Shown: positions 1-9,580, counted from the stretch's first letter. The stretch: 64,000 nucleotides of DNA from Alphaproteobacteria bacterium (GCA_024244705.1 JAAEOK010000052.1:1-64000); one strand, 5' to 3'. Notes: a model not told the origin generated them from the letters alone. A program made the numbers and translations.

Positions 1-2
1 AA

Positions 3-929
3 ATCGCATCTGGATGGGAAAACGAAACAACTCTATCCTCGTACATGGCGTATCCTTCCTTCTTGGAAATCGGCGACCTCAACATCGCCAGGATACGCCG
101 CCTCTACATCACGCCATCACCAAGATTCGGTTATAGCTCGCTAATGGAACCGCGCCACGTTCGTGGGATCAGGGACGAGCACGCCGACCGGCCAGAAGCG
201 GCAAACGCTCGCGTCAAAGCGCTCCGTCAGTTGTTTGGTTGGGCAATTGATCCGGACCAGGAACTTGCTGAGCGCAGCCCGGCGCGTGATGTTCCCTACA
301 TTCGCACTGGTTCAACAGGCTTCCATACCTGGACCATCGAAGAGGTTCGACAATTCGAGGCGCGCCATCCCATAGGCTCCAAACCGCGACTCGCCCTTGC
401 GCTGCTGCTCTATACCGGCGTGCGACGTTCCGATGTCGTCACGCTCGGCCGTCAGATGGAGCGTCAAGGGCGGCTGCACTTCACGGAAGCGAAGGGCAGC
501 GCCCAACATCCCAAGGAGAGGCAGATCCCCATCTTGCCGGAACTGCGCGCAATCCTTGATGCGACGCCATCCGGCCATCTGACGTACCTGACCACTGAGC
601 ACGGAAAGTCCTACTCGGCTGCCGGCTTCGGGAACTGGTTCCGGCGCCAATGCGATGCCGCCGGGCTCAAGCATTGCTCGGCGCACGGGCTCCGTAAAGC
701 CGGGGCGACGATCGCCGCAGACAACGGCGCGACCGAACACCAGTTGATGGCAATGTTTGGTTGGGAGAGTCCGAAGCAGGCCGCGCTCTACACGCGGAAG
801 GCAAACCGCAAGAAGCTGGCCGACAACGCCATGCACCTACTAGTCCCGGACGAAAACGGGAACGAAAGTGTCCCACTTTCCGGCGCAATGCACCCTAGTG
901 GGACAATGAGGGGCAGAAAGTCGTGTTAA
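3..929 (+). CDS. Tyrosine-type site-specific recombinase (phage/island integrase), 5' end outside window
   Basis: Integrase of the tyrosine recombinase family, which integrates and excises genomic islands or prophages. The frame is open to the left edge, so the true start may lie outside; an ATG at 45 would give 294 residues. Numbered from that Met, the catalytic set is visible: R127 in TGVRRSD, K150, H214-x2-R217 in HGLRKAG, W240 where many members have His, and the nucleophile Y249 in LYTRKA. Residues 30-75 resemble the end of the core-binding domain; the region before that is not clearly integrase-like, so an N-terminal lesion is possible. About 45 residues follow the catalytic Tyr. The gene ends 21 bp before the 3' end of tRNA-Phe, as expected for an island that uses the tRNA as its attachment site. 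Confidence 0.85.
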   Translation: MASGWENETTLSSYMAYPSFLEIGDLNIARIRRLYITPSPRFGYSSLMEPRHVRGIRDEHADRPEAANARVKALRQLFGWAIDPDQELAERSPARDVPYIRTGSTGFHTWTIEEVRQFEARHPIGSKPRLALALLLYTGVRRSDVVTLGRQMERQGRLHFTEAKGSAQHPKERQIPILPELRAILDATPSGHLTYLTTEHGKSYSAAGFGNWFRRQCDAAGLKHCSAHGLRKAGATIAADNGATEHQLMAMFGWESPKQAALYTRKANRKKLADNAMHLLVPDENGNESVPLSGAMHPSGTMRGRKSC

Positions 930-950
930 ATCAACGACAAAAAACGGCAA

Positions 951-1026
<76 letters not shown>

Positions 1027-1148
1027 GCCTGGGCTTGACCGCAGCGCTTATAGCCAAGTCGAGGCAGCCTGTCCACCGTCTATGGATTTGCGCGCGGCGG
1101 CGCCAAAACCATGGAAAATCAGCGCCTTCCGAGCCTAGATATCTCTGG

Positions 1149-1361
1149 TCATCGATCGTAGCCCGGGTCGTCGCGCGTCGCGTCTTCGTCCTCCGCCGGC
1201 TCCTCGTTGGCAATGCGGTAGGCGCCGGTGAACCAGCGCGCCAGATCGATGTCGGCGCAGCGCCCGGAACAGAAGGGACGATAGCGTGCGACCGTCGGCT
1301 TGCGGCAGACCGGGCATTTGCCGCCCGACCTCGGCACTGGCGTTTTCTGCTTTACGGTCAC
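1149..1361 (-). CDS. yacG: YacG-family zinc-binding protein (DNA gyrase inhibitor family)
   Basis: A 70-residue protein with a four-cysteine zinc site, C16-x2-C19 and C31-x3-C35 (CPVC...CSGRC), followed by the family's conserved stretch DLARWFTGAYRI and an acidic tail. E. coli YacG binds GyrB and inhibits DNA gyrase; that role is inferred for this homologue. It lies 22 bp downstream of the RNase G gene on the same strand and probably shares its transcript. Length and Cys spacing are normal for the family. Confidence 0.92.
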   Translation of the reverse strand: MTVKQKTPVPRSGGKCPVCRKPTVARYRPFCSGRCADIDLARWFTGAYRIANEEPAEDEDATRDDPGYDR

Positions 1362-1383
1362 CCGGCCGTCCCCGCCACCTCGT

Positions 1384-2601
1384 TCATTCAGGTGTCATCG
1401 CCTCGGTGAGCGCCGCGTAGGCGTTGCGTTCGCGGCTCATCTCGACCAGTCCCAGCGGCGATATCCCCAATACCTGGACCCGGCTGCGGTCGTCGTCAAG
1501 CGCGGACCGTAGCGCCGCCACGACCCGGTCGCGGTCGTCCCGGTGCCGCATGTGGACGAAATCGACAACGACCAAGCCGCCGAGATTGCGGATCCGAAGC
1601 TGGCGGGCGATTTCCGCCGCGGCGTCGAGGTTGGCGGTGAGGACCGGGTTTCCCCGGTCGGCGCTGCGGGTGCCGGTGTCGACATCGATGGCGGTCAGTG
1701 CCTGAGTCGGTTCGACGGCCAGCGAGCCGCCGCCGGGCAGATCGACATGGCGCCCGAGGTAGGGCGCCAGAGCGTCATTGACGCCGGCCGCTTCGAATAG
1801 GCTCTCGGGGCGGTTGTCGATTTCGACGCGGCCGCCGAGGTCGGGCCACATGCCCTCGATTTCCGGCATCAGTTCCGCCATTCCGGCAACACCCTGGGTG
1901 CGGATAACGGCGTCGGAAGCCAGCTCCGCTTCGCGCAGCACACGGAGCAGCGGGGCGCCCCCGTCATCGACCCGCGTCGGCGCGGTCACGGTCCGCAGGC
2001 CCTGTTCGATCGCGGCCCAGCGCGACCGCAGGCGCTCGGCCTCGCCGCGGAGCGCGGCGGCGGTGGCGCCTGCAGCCAGTGTGCGCACGACAAAACCGTT
2101 GGCGCCGTCGAGCAGCGGTTCGACCAGTGCTGCCAATTCCTGGCGCTTTCCTTCGTCGTCGATGCGCCGTGAGATCGACAGGGCCGGATCGGCGGCGCGA
2201 AAAACCAGATAGCGGCCGGCCAAGGTGAGCTCGGTCGTCAGCACCGGCCCCTTCCCGGCGATGCCGGGTCGGGCAACCTGCACCGCCACGGCCTGGCCTT
2301 CGGTGACATAGTCGCCGATTCTCGGCCGGTCCTCGCCGATCGATCGGTCGTCGGCCGGCGAACCAGGCGCGGCGGCACCCCTTGCCGCCGAGGCGCGCAG
2401 AAAACCGTCGGTGGCGGTGCCGAGATCGACGAAGGCGCCGTTGATGCCCGGCAGAACCCGGCGGACACGGCCGAGAAAGATGGCGCCGACCGGCGCCTCC
2501 TCATCGATCGCGACCAGGAACAGATCGTCCAGTTCGCTGCCGTGCATGATTGCGGCGCGCAAATGGGCTTTGTGGATATCGACCAACATACAATCGTTCA
2601 T
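1384..2601 (-). CDS. rng: Ribonuclease E/G family endoribonuclease (RNase G-like, short form)
   Basis: Single-strand-specific endoribonuclease of the RNase E/G family, acting in rRNA maturation and mRNA turnover. An N-terminal S1 domain is visible (GAIFLGRVRRVLPGINGAF), and the catalytic DNase I-like subdomain keeps both magnesium-binding aspartates in AIDVDTG and VVDFVHM. The chosen ATG at 2601 overlaps the maf stop (ATGA) and begins directly at the conserved LVDIH region; a longer frame reaches 2772 but its extra 57 residues are Arg-rich and unlike the family. At 405 residues it is shorter than E. coli RNase G (489). It ends soon after the GLVEMSR motif, and the usual CPxCxG zinc-link is absent, so its oligomerisation may differ. 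Confidence 0.88.
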   Translation of the reverse strand: MNDCMLVDIHKAHLRAAIMHGSELDDLFLVAIDEEAPVGAIFLGRVRRVLPGINGAFVDLGTATDGFLRASAARGAAAPGSPADDRSIGEDRPRIGDYVTEGQAVAVQVARPGIAGKGPVLTTELTLAGRYLVFRAADPALSISRRIDDEGKRQELAALVEPLLDGANGFVVRTLAAGATAAALRGEAERLRSRWAAIEQGLRTVTAPTRVDDGGAPLLRVLREAELASDAVIRTQGVAGMAELMPEIEGMWPDLGGRVEIDNRPESLFEAAGVNDALAPYLGRHVDLPGGGSLAVEPTQALTAIDVDTGTRSADRGNPVLTANLDAAAEIARQLRIRNLGGLVVVDFVHMRHRDDRDRVVAALRSALDDDRSRVQVLGISPLGLVEMSRERNAYAALTEAMTPE

Positions 2602-3206
2602 CGGCTCGTCGGGCTCCTTGGCCAGGGGTAGCCGAGGCCGCCGAGCAAGGCCACGGTCTCGTAAAGTGGCAGCCCGACGACGTTGAAATAGGACCCGTTG
2701 AGCCCGGTGACAAATGCCCCGGCCAAGCCTTGTATACCGTAGGCGCCGGCCTTGCCGCGCCACTCGCCGCAATCGAGATAGGCGTCGACCTCCGACCGTG
2801 TGAGCCGTTTGAAACGTACCGAGGTCGTCACCACGCGAACCGCGGCGCGGCCGTCCGGTGCGACGACGGCGACTCCGCCAACGACGCGGTGGCGCCGACC
2901 GGACAGCATTCCAAGATATGCCGCCGCGGTATCCCGGTCCTGCGCCTTGCCGAGGATGCGCCGACCGCAGGCGACGACGGTGTCGGCGCCGATGACATAG
3001 GCCTCCCGGTGCGCCGCCTGCCCCGCCCTGGCCTTGGCCAACGCCAGACGCTTTGCCAACGGCGCTGCCAATTCTCTTCGTTGCGGGTGCTCGTCGACGT
3101 CGACCGGCGCGACGCGATCGGGGGCGAGCCCAATCTGCCTGAGAAGCTCATGCCGCCGCGGCGATGCCGATGCCAAGACCAGGGGCGGGCGATCGCTGGC
3201 GGTCAA
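2598..3206 (-). CDS. maf: Maf family nucleotide pyrophosphatase
   Basis: A 202-residue Maf/Ham1-type nucleoside triphosphate pyrophosphatase, predicted to hydrolyse non-canonical or modified nucleotides to monophosphates (house-cleaning). The N-terminal signature LASASPRRHELL and the core motif VIGADTVV with its conserved Asp are present, as is the LGKAQDRDTAAAYL segment. Which Maf subfamily (dTTP/UTP or 7-methyl-GTP) cannot be settled by eye. It sits 17 bp downstream of infA and overlaps rng by 4 bp, so the three are probably co-transcribed and translationally coupled. Confidence 0.93.
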   Translation of the reverse strand: MTASDRPPLVLASASPRRHELLRQIGLAPDRVAPVDVDEHPQRRELAAPLAKRLALAKARAGQAAHREAYVIGADTVVACGRRILGKAQDRDTAAAYLGMLSGRRHRVVGGVAVVAPDGRAAVRVVTTSVRFKRLTRSEVDAYLDCGEWRGKAGAYGIQGLAGAFVTGLNGSYFNVVGLPLYETVALLGGLGYPWPRSPTSR

Positions 3207-3223
3207 CTCCGGCCCTTAGAAAT

Positions 3224-3442
3224 CTATTTGAAGCGGAAGGTGATGCGTCCCTTGGTAAGATCGTATGGCGTCATCTCAACGGTCACCCGGTCGCCGACCA
3301 GAACGCGGATGCGGTTCTTGCGCATCTTGCCGGAGGTGTGCGCGAGGATTTCGTGCTCGTTGTCCAAAACTACACGGAACATGGCATTGGGCAGAAGTTC
3401 CTTCACTGTGCCCGTCATTTCCAGGAGATCTTCTTTCGCCAT
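3224..3442 (-). CDS. infA: Translation initiation factor IF-1
   Basis: A 72-residue IF-1, an OB-fold protein that binds the 30S A site and assists IF-2 and IF-3 in initiation. The sequence is essentially canonical: [12 protein letters not shown] at the start, then the [20 protein letters not shown] strand region and a C-terminal ITFRFK. It heads the infA-maf-rng-yacG cluster. The 104 bp upstream (3443-3546) separate it from the deiminase-like gene and should carry its promoter, though no clear -35/-10 pair stands out. Confidence 0.98.
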   Translation of the reverse strand: MAKEDLLEMTGTVKELLPNAMFRVVLDNEHEILAHTSGKMRKNRIRVLVGDRVTVEMTPYDLTKGRITFRFK

Positions 3443-3546
3443 TCTCGACCCTTTATCGGGAAACCGGGGTGCAAGGTACGGGTGGTGGCCGAAAAGTCAA
3501 TGACTCGAAAGGCCGGCGTCGACGCCAACCGGCAGGTTTGCGGCCG

Positions 3547-4644
3547 CTAGCGTGCGGGAACGTGCTGGGTGTTGCAGTGAATACCGCCGCCGCCCTCGCA
3601 GATCTCGTCCACTTTCACTTGCACAATTCGGTACTTCGGCATCAGCCGGGCAAACAGATCCCGGGCCGCGTCGTCCCGCTCCCGATCGCCGAACCGTGGC
3701 AGGACCACGCCGCCGTTGGCGACGTAGCAATTGACGTAGGACGCGGCGAAATCGTTGCCTCGATCCACCATTTGATCCCAGCGCGGACGTCGCAGGCGGA
3801 CCACCTCGAGGACGCGGCCGGCCGCATCCCGCGCCGCATCGAGTCGCCGGGCGTTTTCCAACAGGTCCTCGTATTCGGGATCATCGGGGTCTTCCGAAAT
3901 CTCGACGACGAGCCGACCGGGCGCAACGAAACGCGCCAAGCCATCGACGTGACCGTCGGTGACCCTATCGGCGCGCGACCCGAACAGCCAGATGACCTTG
4001 GCCGCCCCGGTCAGTCGGCACAACTCGGCCTCGACTTCGGCCCGCGATAGACCCGGGTTGCGGTTGCGGTTCAGCAAACAGGTCTCGGTCGTGATCAAGG
4101 TGCCTTCGCCATCGACCTCGATCGCACCGCCTTCCGCGACGACACGCGCGCGAACTTGTGGAATGGACAAATGCCGGGCGAAGCGTTCGGCGAGGTCGCG
4201 GTCGTCGCCATAGCCGGGAAATCTTTCACCCCACACATTGAAGTTCCAGTTCACGGCATGGGTGCCGCCGTCGGCGCCGGAGACCAAGCTGGGCAGGGTA
4301 TCCCGCGCCCAGATGTCGTGATGACGGAGCTCCAAAATTTCGACCGTTGGACCGCACAGCGCCCGAACCTCGGCCAAGTCGGCGCGATTGGCTATCATGG
4401 TCACCGGTTCGAATTGGGAAATTACCCGCGCGACCGCTGCCTGCTCGCGACGGATGGCATCGATCTGGCCCGGCGTATAGGTCCCGTGGGCCGCGCTGAA
4501 AGCCATGAAACAGCGGGCGTGAAGGTGCCATTCCGGGGCCAGCCGAAACGCCGCCTCCCCGCGCGCGGTCCCGATCGCACCCGCCATCGTCATGGCGCCG
4601 GCGCTGGCTACGAACATGCGTCGCGTCATCTCCATCGGCCTCAC
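3547..4644 (-). CDS. Agmatine deiminase / peptidyl-arginine deiminase-family protein with Tat-like signal
   Basis: A guanidine-group-modifying enzyme (PPAD/agmatine deiminase family), expected to hydrolyse agmatine or a related guanidino compound to the ureido product plus ammonia. Conserved elements: DIWARDTLP, the VAEGGAIEVDGEGT region, TDGHVDGLARF, and the nucleophile Cys357 in GGGGIHCNTQHVP. Unusually for agmatine deiminases, which are cytoplasmic, it begins with TRRMF followed by a hydrophobic Ala/Gly-rich stretch, a plausible twin-arginine signal. The GTG at 4644 overlaps the phosphatase stop (GTGA); an ATG at 4635 is an equally good start and keeps the twin Arg. 365 residues is normal for the family. 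Confidence 0.85.
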   Translation of the reverse strand: MRPMEMTRRMFVASAGAMTMAGAIGTARGEAAFRLAPEWHLHARCFMAFSAAHGTYTPGQIDAIRREQAAVARVISQFEPVTMIANRADLAEVRALCGPTVEILELRHHDIWARDTLPSLVSGADGGTHAVNWNFNVWGERFPGYGDDRDLAERFARHLSIPQVRARVVAEGGAIEVDGEGTLITTETCLLNRNRNPGLSRAEVEAELCRLTGAAKVIWLFGSRADRVTDGHVDGLARFVAPGRLVVEISEDPDDPEYEDLLENARRLDAARDAAGRVLEVVRLRRPRWDQMVDRGNDFAASYVNCYVANGGVVLPRFGDRERDDAARDLFARLMPKYRIVQVKVDEICEGGGGIHCNTQHVPAR

Positions 4645-5081
4645 ACGGGCTTCAGCGGCATCGGGAAACGCGCCATGATGCGCTCCATGATCTGGTCGCG
4701 CACTTGCCGATAGGCGGCCAATTGCACCTCGCGCGAGCCCTCGACGATCGACGGATCGAAGGTGTTCCAGAATTCCACGTCGCAGGCCATGGTCCGGGTC
4801 ATCTCGACCGCCCGGTGCTGAGCCTCGGGAGACAACGTGACAACCAGGTCGAAGGACGAATCCTGCAATTCATCGAACGTCTTCGAGTGGTGCCGCGCGA
4901 GGTCGATGCCGATCTCCTCCATGACGGCGATCGCGAAGCCGTCGATTTCGCGCCCGTGCACGCCGACCGAATCGACGAAAATCAAATGGCCGAGAAAGTG
5001 TTTGAGGATCGCTTCCGCCATCGGCGAGCGCACCGAGTTGGCGGTACAGGCGAAGAGAACGCTGCCGGGAAGATCCGCCAC
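4641..5081 (-). CDS. Low-molecular-weight phosphotyrosine phosphatase / arsenate reductase-fold protein
   Basis: A 146-residue member of the LMW-PTP superfamily, which also contains thioredoxin-coupled arsenate reductases. The P-loop is C12-T-A-N-S-V-R18-S near the N-terminus (VLFACTANSVRSPMAEA); the general-acid Asp is probably in the FDPS segment. It lacks the extra Cys pair of ArsC that would favour arsenate reduction, so phosphatase activity on an unknown substrate is more likely. Alphaproteobacteria usually carry this gene between the UPF0262 gene and infA, as here. It starts 9 bp after UPF0262. Confidence 0.9.
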   Translation of the reverse strand: MADLPGSVLFACTANSVRSPMAEAILKHFLGHLIFVDSVGVHGREIDGFAIAVMEEIGIDLARHHSKTFDELQDSSFDLVVTLSPEAQHRAVEMTRTMACDVEFWNTFDPSIVEGSREVQLAAYRQVRDQIMERIMARFPMPLKPV

Positions 5082-5090
5082 CGCCGTACG

Positions 5091-5567
5091 CTACCCTTTG
5101 ATATGGAGGACGCAGATCAGCGTGAACAGCCGACGCGCCGTATTGAAATCCATTTCGACTTTGTCGACCAACCGCTCCCGCAGCAGCTCCGAACCATCGT
5201 TGTGGAGCCCGCGCCGGCCCATGTCGATGGCTTCGATCTGGGACGGCGTCGCCGTCTTGATCGCCTCGAAATAGCTCTCGCAAACGGTGAAGTAATCCTT
5301 GATGAGCCGGCGGAACGGGTTGAGCGACATCAGCACCCGGTCCAACGGCTCGTCGTTGCCGCCATGGATATCGAGGGCCAGGCGATCGCCCTCGACCGAC
5401 AAATGGAGAATAAACGGCCCCGGCATGGGATTGACCGGCTCGAACGAATTCTCGTCCAAGAGGTCGTAGATGGCGACGGCGCGCTCGTGCTCGACGTCGG
5501 CGTTGCGCCGAACGACCGTCCGTTCGTCAAGCTTCACGTCGATCAGGCGCTGGTCGTCGGACGCCAC
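5091..5567 (-). CDS. UPF0262 family protein
   Basis: A conserved alphaproteobacterial protein of unknown function (UPF0262). Recognisable family text: VEHERAVAIYDLLDENSF, the LNPFRRLIKDYFTVCESY core and the C-terminal FNTARRLFTLICVLHIKG. A GTG at 5567 was chosen because it lies 5 bp after the hisD stop and gives the usual length (158 residues); the frame opens further upstream into hisD, but that extension is Arg/Gly-rich and has no family similarity. It belongs to the murA-his-infA cluster and is probably translated from the same message as hisD. Confidence 0.9.
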   Translation of the reverse strand: MASDDQRLIDVKLDERTVVRRNADVEHERAVAIYDLLDENSFEPVNPMPGPFILHLSVEGDRLALDIHGGNDEPLDRVLMSLNPFRRLIKDYFTVCESYFEAIKTATPSQIEAIDMGRRGLHNDGSELLRERLVDKVEMDFNTARRLFTLICVLHIKG

Positions 5568-5572
5568 GGCGG

Positions 5573-6877
5573 CTAATCGGCCGTTGTCTGGCCCAGCCGG
5601 ATGGCGACCGACCGCGCGTGGGCGTCGAGTCCTTCGGCCTCCGCCAAGGTGACGGCCGCCGGCCCGATCATTGCCAGGCCGCGGGCATCGCATTGGACCA
5701 GGGTCGTACGCTTCGTGAAATCGAGCACACCCAGGCCCGACGCATATCGAGCGCTCCGCGCCGTCGGCAGGACGTGGCTGGGACCGGCGACGTAATCGCC
5801 GATCGCCTCCGGCGTGTGGCGGCCCAGGAAGATCGCCCCGGCATTGCGGATCCGCGCCGCGAGGGCCTCGGGATCGGCGACCGCGAGCTCGAGATGCTCG
5901 GGCGCCAGTGCGTCGATCAAGGGTCCCGATTCGATGACATCGGGCACGACGATAATGGCGCCGTGTTCGCGCCAGCTGTCACCGGCAACCGCGGCCCGCG
6001 GCAGCGTATCGAGGTGTTCGGCGACGGCATCGGCGACGGCGTTCGCAAAGTCCGCATCGTCGGTGATCAGGATGGCCTGAGCCACGCTGTCGTGCTCGGC
6101 CTGCGACAACAGGTCGATGGCGATCCACGACGGGTCGTTGGCCGCATCAGCGACGACCAGGATCTCCGACGGTCCGGCGACCATGTCGATGCCGACGACG
6201 CCGAAGACCCGCCGCTTGGCGGCGGCGACAAACGCGTTGCCGGGTCCGACGATCTTGTCCACCGGGCTCACAGTTTGCGTGCCATATGCCAGTGCCGCGA
6301 TCGCCTGCGCACCGCCGATACGATAAATCTCATCCACTCCCGTGATCTCGGCGGCGGCCATGACCAGGGGATTGAGTTCGCCGTCGGGGGTCGGCACGGT
6401 CATCACCAGGCGCGGCACGTTGGCGACGCGGGCGGGAATCGCGGTCATCAGGACCGAGCTGGGATAGGCCGCGGTGCCCCCAGGAACATAGATGCCGGCG
6501 GCGGCAACCGGCGTCCACCTTGCCGCCAAGCGGATGCCGGCGTCATCGACGAAGGAATCGTCGGCGGGAACTTGCCGCTCATGAAATGCGGTGATCCGCT
6601 GCGCCGCTTCGGCGAGCGCGCGGCGCGCATTGGCGGAACAGCGCGCCGCCGCCTCCGCGATCTCCGCCGCGCCGACGCGCAGGGTCTCGGGGGTAAGGTT
6701 CTGACCATCGAAACGCGCGGTAAGATCGATCAATGCTCGATCGCCCCGGGTCCGAACGTCGGCAATGATCTCGGCGACCGCGTCGTCGACATCGGCTTCG
6801 ACGCCGCGCCGCGCTTCGACCAGCCTGATAAAGTCCGATTCGAAACCGGCCTCGGCGGCGTTCAATCTAAGCGTCAT
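5573..6877 (-). CDS. hisD: Histidinol dehydrogenase
   Basis: Zinc enzyme for the last two steps of histidine synthesis, L-histidinol to L-histidine with two NAD+. At 434 residues it has the normal length, with the family's [15 protein letters not shown] segment, the [12 protein letters not shown] loop, the GPSEILV motif and the catalytic Glu-His pair in LAPEHLEL. The ATG at 6877 lies inside the 3' end of hisG (11-bp overlap), so the two are translationally coupled. HisD and HisG are the only histidine genes in the window. Confidence 0.97.
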   Translation of the reverse strand: MTLRLNAAEAGFESDFIRLVEARRGVEADVDDAVAEIIADVRTRGDRALIDLTARFDGQNLTPETLRVGAAEIAEAAARCSANARRALAEAAQRITAFHERQVPADDSFVDDAGIRLAARWTPVAAAGIYVPGGTAAYPSSVLMTAIPARVANVPRLVMTVPTPDGELNPLVMAAAEITGVDEIYRIGGAQAIAALAYGTQTVSPVDKIVGPGNAFVAAAKRRVFGVVGIDMVAGPSEILVVADAANDPSWIAIDLLSQAEHDSVAQAILITDDADFANAVADAVAEHLDTLPRAAVAGDSWREHGAIIVVPDVIESGPLIDALAPEHLELAVADPEALAARIRNAGAIFLGRHTPEAIGDYVAGPSHVLPTARSARYASGLGVLDFTKRTTLVQCDARGLAMIGPAAVTLAEAEGLDAHARSVAIRLGQTTAD

Positions 6878-7529
6878 CGATCGCCTCCCTGAAGCGGTCG
6901 ATCCACGGGCCCAGTTCGTCGGGCCGCGTCTTGAGCGATGCGCGGTTTACGATCAATCGAGAGCTGACATCGACGATCCGCTCGACCTCGACCAAATCGT
7001 TGGCCTCGAGCGTCGCGCCCGTCGATACCAAGTCGACAATACGGCGGCATAGTCCGAGGCGGGGCGCCAACTCGATCGCGCCCGACAGCTTTATGCATTC
7101 GGCCTGAACGCCGCGGGCGGCGAAATGGCGCTGCGTCAGCGCCGGATATTTCGTCGCCACCCGGATATGGCTCCACCGCGTCGGGTCGTCGCCCGCGACC
7201 AGGTCCGCCGGTTCGGCGACGCTCAGCCGGCACACCCCGACCCCCAGATCTACCGGGGCGTAGATCTCGGGATACTCGAACTCCATCAGCACGTCCTGCC
7301 CCGCGATGCCCATCGCAGCCGCACCGAAGGCGACGAAGATGGCGACATCGAAGCTGCGGACGCGGATCAGGTCCAATCCCGGAACACTGGTGCGAAAATG
7401 CAATTGGCGCGAATCGGGGTCGTCGAAAGCCGGTTCGGGCTCAATACCTGCCCGTCGGACGATCGGCATGACCTCCGCCAGGATACGCCCCTTGGGCAGG
7501 GCGAGGATGAGCCCCTCTTCCTTGCGCAC
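6867..7529 (-). CDS. hisG: ATP phosphoribosyltransferase catalytic subunit, short form
   Basis: First enzyme of histidine synthesis: ATP + PRPP to phosphoribosyl-ATP. This is the 220-residue short form (HisG-S), with [16 protein letters not shown] at the start, GQDVLMEF in the middle and the PRPP loop [13 protein letters not shown]. It has no C-terminal ACT-like regulatory domain, so by family knowledge it should need HisZ as regulatory partner; hisZ is not in this window. The start is a GTG at 7529 with GGAG nine bases upstream. It follows the DUF2948 gene by 36 bp. Confidence 0.95.
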   Translation of the reverse strand: MRKEEGLILALPKGRILAEVMPIVRRAGIEPEPAFDDPDSRQLHFRTSVPGLDLIRVRSFDVAIFVAFGAAAMGIAGQDVLMEFEYPEIYAPVDLGVGVCRLSVAEPADLVAGDDPTRWSHIRVATKYPALTQRHFAARGVQAECIKLSGAIELAPRLGLCRRIVDLVSTGATLEANDLVEVERIVDVSSRLIVNRASLKTRPDELGPWIDRFREAIDDA

Positions 7530-7565
7530 CTTTCGTGACTCCGTGATGTGATCCGTGCATCGCCG

Positions 7566-8006
7566 TCAATCGCCATCGGAATCGGGGTGTCCCGGCTTCC
7601 ATTGGGTCGGCCAGGGCTCCCCGATGTCCTGTAGATGGCATACTATGCGCTCTACTTCCAGCCGCACCTCGCCGCCGCCGCCGAGCACCAAGGTGATGCC
7701 ATTGTCCTCACCGCTGAGGGCCAAAACGGTAAACGTCTGGCGGCGGTCCTTGAGATCGACGTTGCGGGTCCGCACCCGCGTCACGCAATCGAACATGACG
7801 CCGCAATTCACTCTTTCGTGGGCGCTGCAGTTTTCGCGGGCCGCATCGCAATTCTCCCAGCGGAACCGGCTGGCGACGAACGCGAAGCGGCGTTCCCGCG
7901 GCAGGTAGGTGATTTCGCTGAGCGGGACCACCGCATCCTGCAGGTGCGTCGAGACGACACTGAGATCGTCGCCGTCGAGGGCGCGCAGTTTCAGCCCGTC
8001 CTTCAT
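7566..8006 (-). CDS. DUF2948 family protein
   Basis: A 146-residue conserved protein with no known function, recognised as DUF2948 from [20 protein letters not shown], the [20 protein letters not shown] region and its place directly after murA, where this family is found in many Alphaproteobacteria. It has three cysteines clustered at the middle ([19 protein letters not shown]), which is more than usual and might bind metal; that is speculation. The ATG overlaps the murA stop as ATGA, so translation is coupled to murA. Confidence 0.88.
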   Translation of the reverse strand: MKDGLKLRALDGDDLSVVSTHLQDAVVPLSEITYLPRERRFAFVASRFRWENCDAARENCSAHERVNCGVMFDCVTRVRTRNVDLKDRRQTFTVLALSGEDNGITLVLGGGGEVRLEVERIVCHLQDIGEPWPTQWKPGHPDSDGD

Positions 8007-9280
8007 CCTGCCTCCTTTACACGTTCGATGTCGGCGCCGCAGCCGGCCAGTTTGCGCACCACTTTCTCGAATCCGCGGTCGAGATGATAGACGCGGCTTA
8101 TCGTCGTCTCGCCGTCCGCTGCCAGCCCCGCCAACACCAGCGACGCCGAGGCCCTGAGATCGGTCGCCATCACGGGCGCCCCGTGCAACCTCGGCACGCC
8201 GCGCACCATCGCCGTCCCGCCGTGAAGGTGGATGTCGGCGCCCATCCGCGACAGCTCCGGCACGTGCATGAAACGGTTCTCGAAGATCGTCTCGGTGACC
8301 ATCGCCGCGCCGTCGGCAGTGGACATCAGCGCCATGAATTGAGCCTGGAGATCGGTCGGAAAACCGGGGAACGGTTCGGTATGGGTATCGACCCCCAAGA
8401 GCGGCCTTTCGGCGGCGCTGGCGACCAACCCGGCGCCGTTGCGGATCACCGTCACCCCGGCCCGGTTCAGGGTTTCGATCACCGCCGTCAAGTCGTCATG
8501 GCGCGCACCGACCAACTCGATCCGCCCGCGCGTGATCGCCGCCGCCATCGCGTAGGTGCCGGTCTCGATGCGATCGGCGATGATTTCGTGAGTTGCGCCG
8601 CCGAGGCGATCGACCCCTTGGACGGTCAGGGTTGACGAACCGATGCCATCGATCTGCGCCCCCATCGCCACCAGGCAGCGCGCCAGATCGGAGATCTCCG
8701 GCTCGCGGGCGGCATTCTCGATCACCGTTTCGCCGCGCGCCAGGCTGGCCGCCATCAGGACGTCCTCGGTGGCGCCGACCGAAACCATCGGAAACACGAT
8801 ACGCGCGCCGTTCAGGCCGCCCGTGGCGGTGGCGCGAATATAGCCGTCACCGAGCTCGATGTCGGCGCCCAGGCGCCGCATGCCTTCGAGGTGCAGATCG
8901 ACGGGTCGGGCGCCGATGGCGCATCCGCCGGGGAGCGAAACCGTCGCCTGGCCGTAGCGCGCCAGCAGCGGCCCGAGGACCAACACCGAGGCGCGCATGC
9001 GGCGCACCAAATCGTAGGGCGCGGTGGTGTCGAAGATGCGGTCCGCGGTCAACGATATGGCGTGGCGCTCGCCGTCGCCGTTGCGGGAAACGCTGACCCC
9101 GAGCTTTTCGAGCAACCGGGCCATGCTCATGATGTCGGCAAGATCGGGGACGTTGGTCAGGGTCAGCGTGTCGTCGGTCAGCAGGCATGCCGCCATCAGC
9201 GGCAGCGCCGCGTTCTTGGCCCCGCTGATCTCGATCTTGCCGTCGAGCGGTCGCCCGCCGCGAATGTGGATCCTGTCCAT
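8003..9280 (-). CDS. murA: UDP-N-acetylglucosamine 1-carboxyvinyltransferase
   Basis: First committed step of peptidoglycan synthesis, enolpyruvyl transfer from PEP to UDP-GlcNAc in the cytoplasm. The ATG at 9280 gives 425 residues and starts at the conserved [14 protein letters not shown]; ten extra upstream codons are open but not conserved. Substrate-binding KN is in SGAKNAALP, and the catalytic Cys120 is in [13 protein letters not shown], so fosfomycin sensitivity through this residue would be expected. It leads the minus-strand murA-DUF2948-hisG-hisD run. Confidence 0.97.
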   Translation of the reverse strand: MDRIHIRGGRPLDGKIEISGAKNAALPLMAACLLTDDTLTLTNVPDLADIMSMARLLEKLGVSVSRNGDGERHAISLTADRIFDTTAPYDLVRRMRASVLVLGPLLARYGQATVSLPGGCAIGARPVDLHLEGMRRLGADIELGDGYIRATATGGLNGARIVFPMVSVGATEDVLMAASLARGETVIENAAREPEISDLARCLVAMGAQIDGIGSSTLTVQGVDRLGGATHEIIADRIETGTYAMAAAITRGRIELVGARHDDLTAVIETLNRAGVTVIRNGAGLVASAAERPLLGVDTHTEPFPGFPTDLQAQFMALMSTADGAAMVTETIFENRFMHVPELSRMGADIHLHGGTAMVRGVPRLHGAPVMATDLRASASLVLAGLAADGETTISRVYHLDRGFEKVVRKLAGCGADIERVKEAG

Positions 9281-9394
9281 GGTCCGCCCAAGGATTGCCG
9301 GGGCCGGCACCGTCGTCGCGGCGTCCCGCGCCCGATCGCGCCGAAGGCCCGTTTGTACGTGAGTCGGGGAACGGCCTCAAGGCCGCGCACGTCG

Positions 9395-9580
9395 TTAATC
9401 CGAATCGTGTTCGTCGCTATGCCGGCGCTCGGCGCGCGCCTTGGTCTGGGCCTTGCGGCGGCGCAGATTGGCGCGCAGGGCGGCCGCCTGGCGCTCGGCC
9501 CGGTCCTTGCTTGCGGCCGCGCCGCGCGGCCGGGTCTCATCCTCGTCGTCTCGCTTACGATTCACCGCGTTCCGCCCCAT
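9395..9580 (-). CDS. Small basic conserved protein upstream of murA
   Basis: A 61-residue, highly charged protein from the ATG at 9580 (a longer frame reaches 9625). The core RQAAALRANLRRRKAQTKAR resembles the short basic proteins often found beside murA in Rhodospirillales, most of them listed only as hypothetical. It is predicted to be one long amphipathic helix with no membrane segment. It lies 114 bp upstream of murA on the same strand. Function unknown; RNA or ribosome association would fit the composition but nothing here shows it. Confidence 0.65.
   Translation of the reverse strand: MGRNAVNRKRDDEDETRPRGAAASKDRAERQAAALRANLRRRKAQTKARAERRHSDEHDSD

Noticed and set aside
6867-9280. Expected hisZ partner of short-form HisG
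   Set aside because: Not present among the neighbouring genes; likely elsewhere in the genome.
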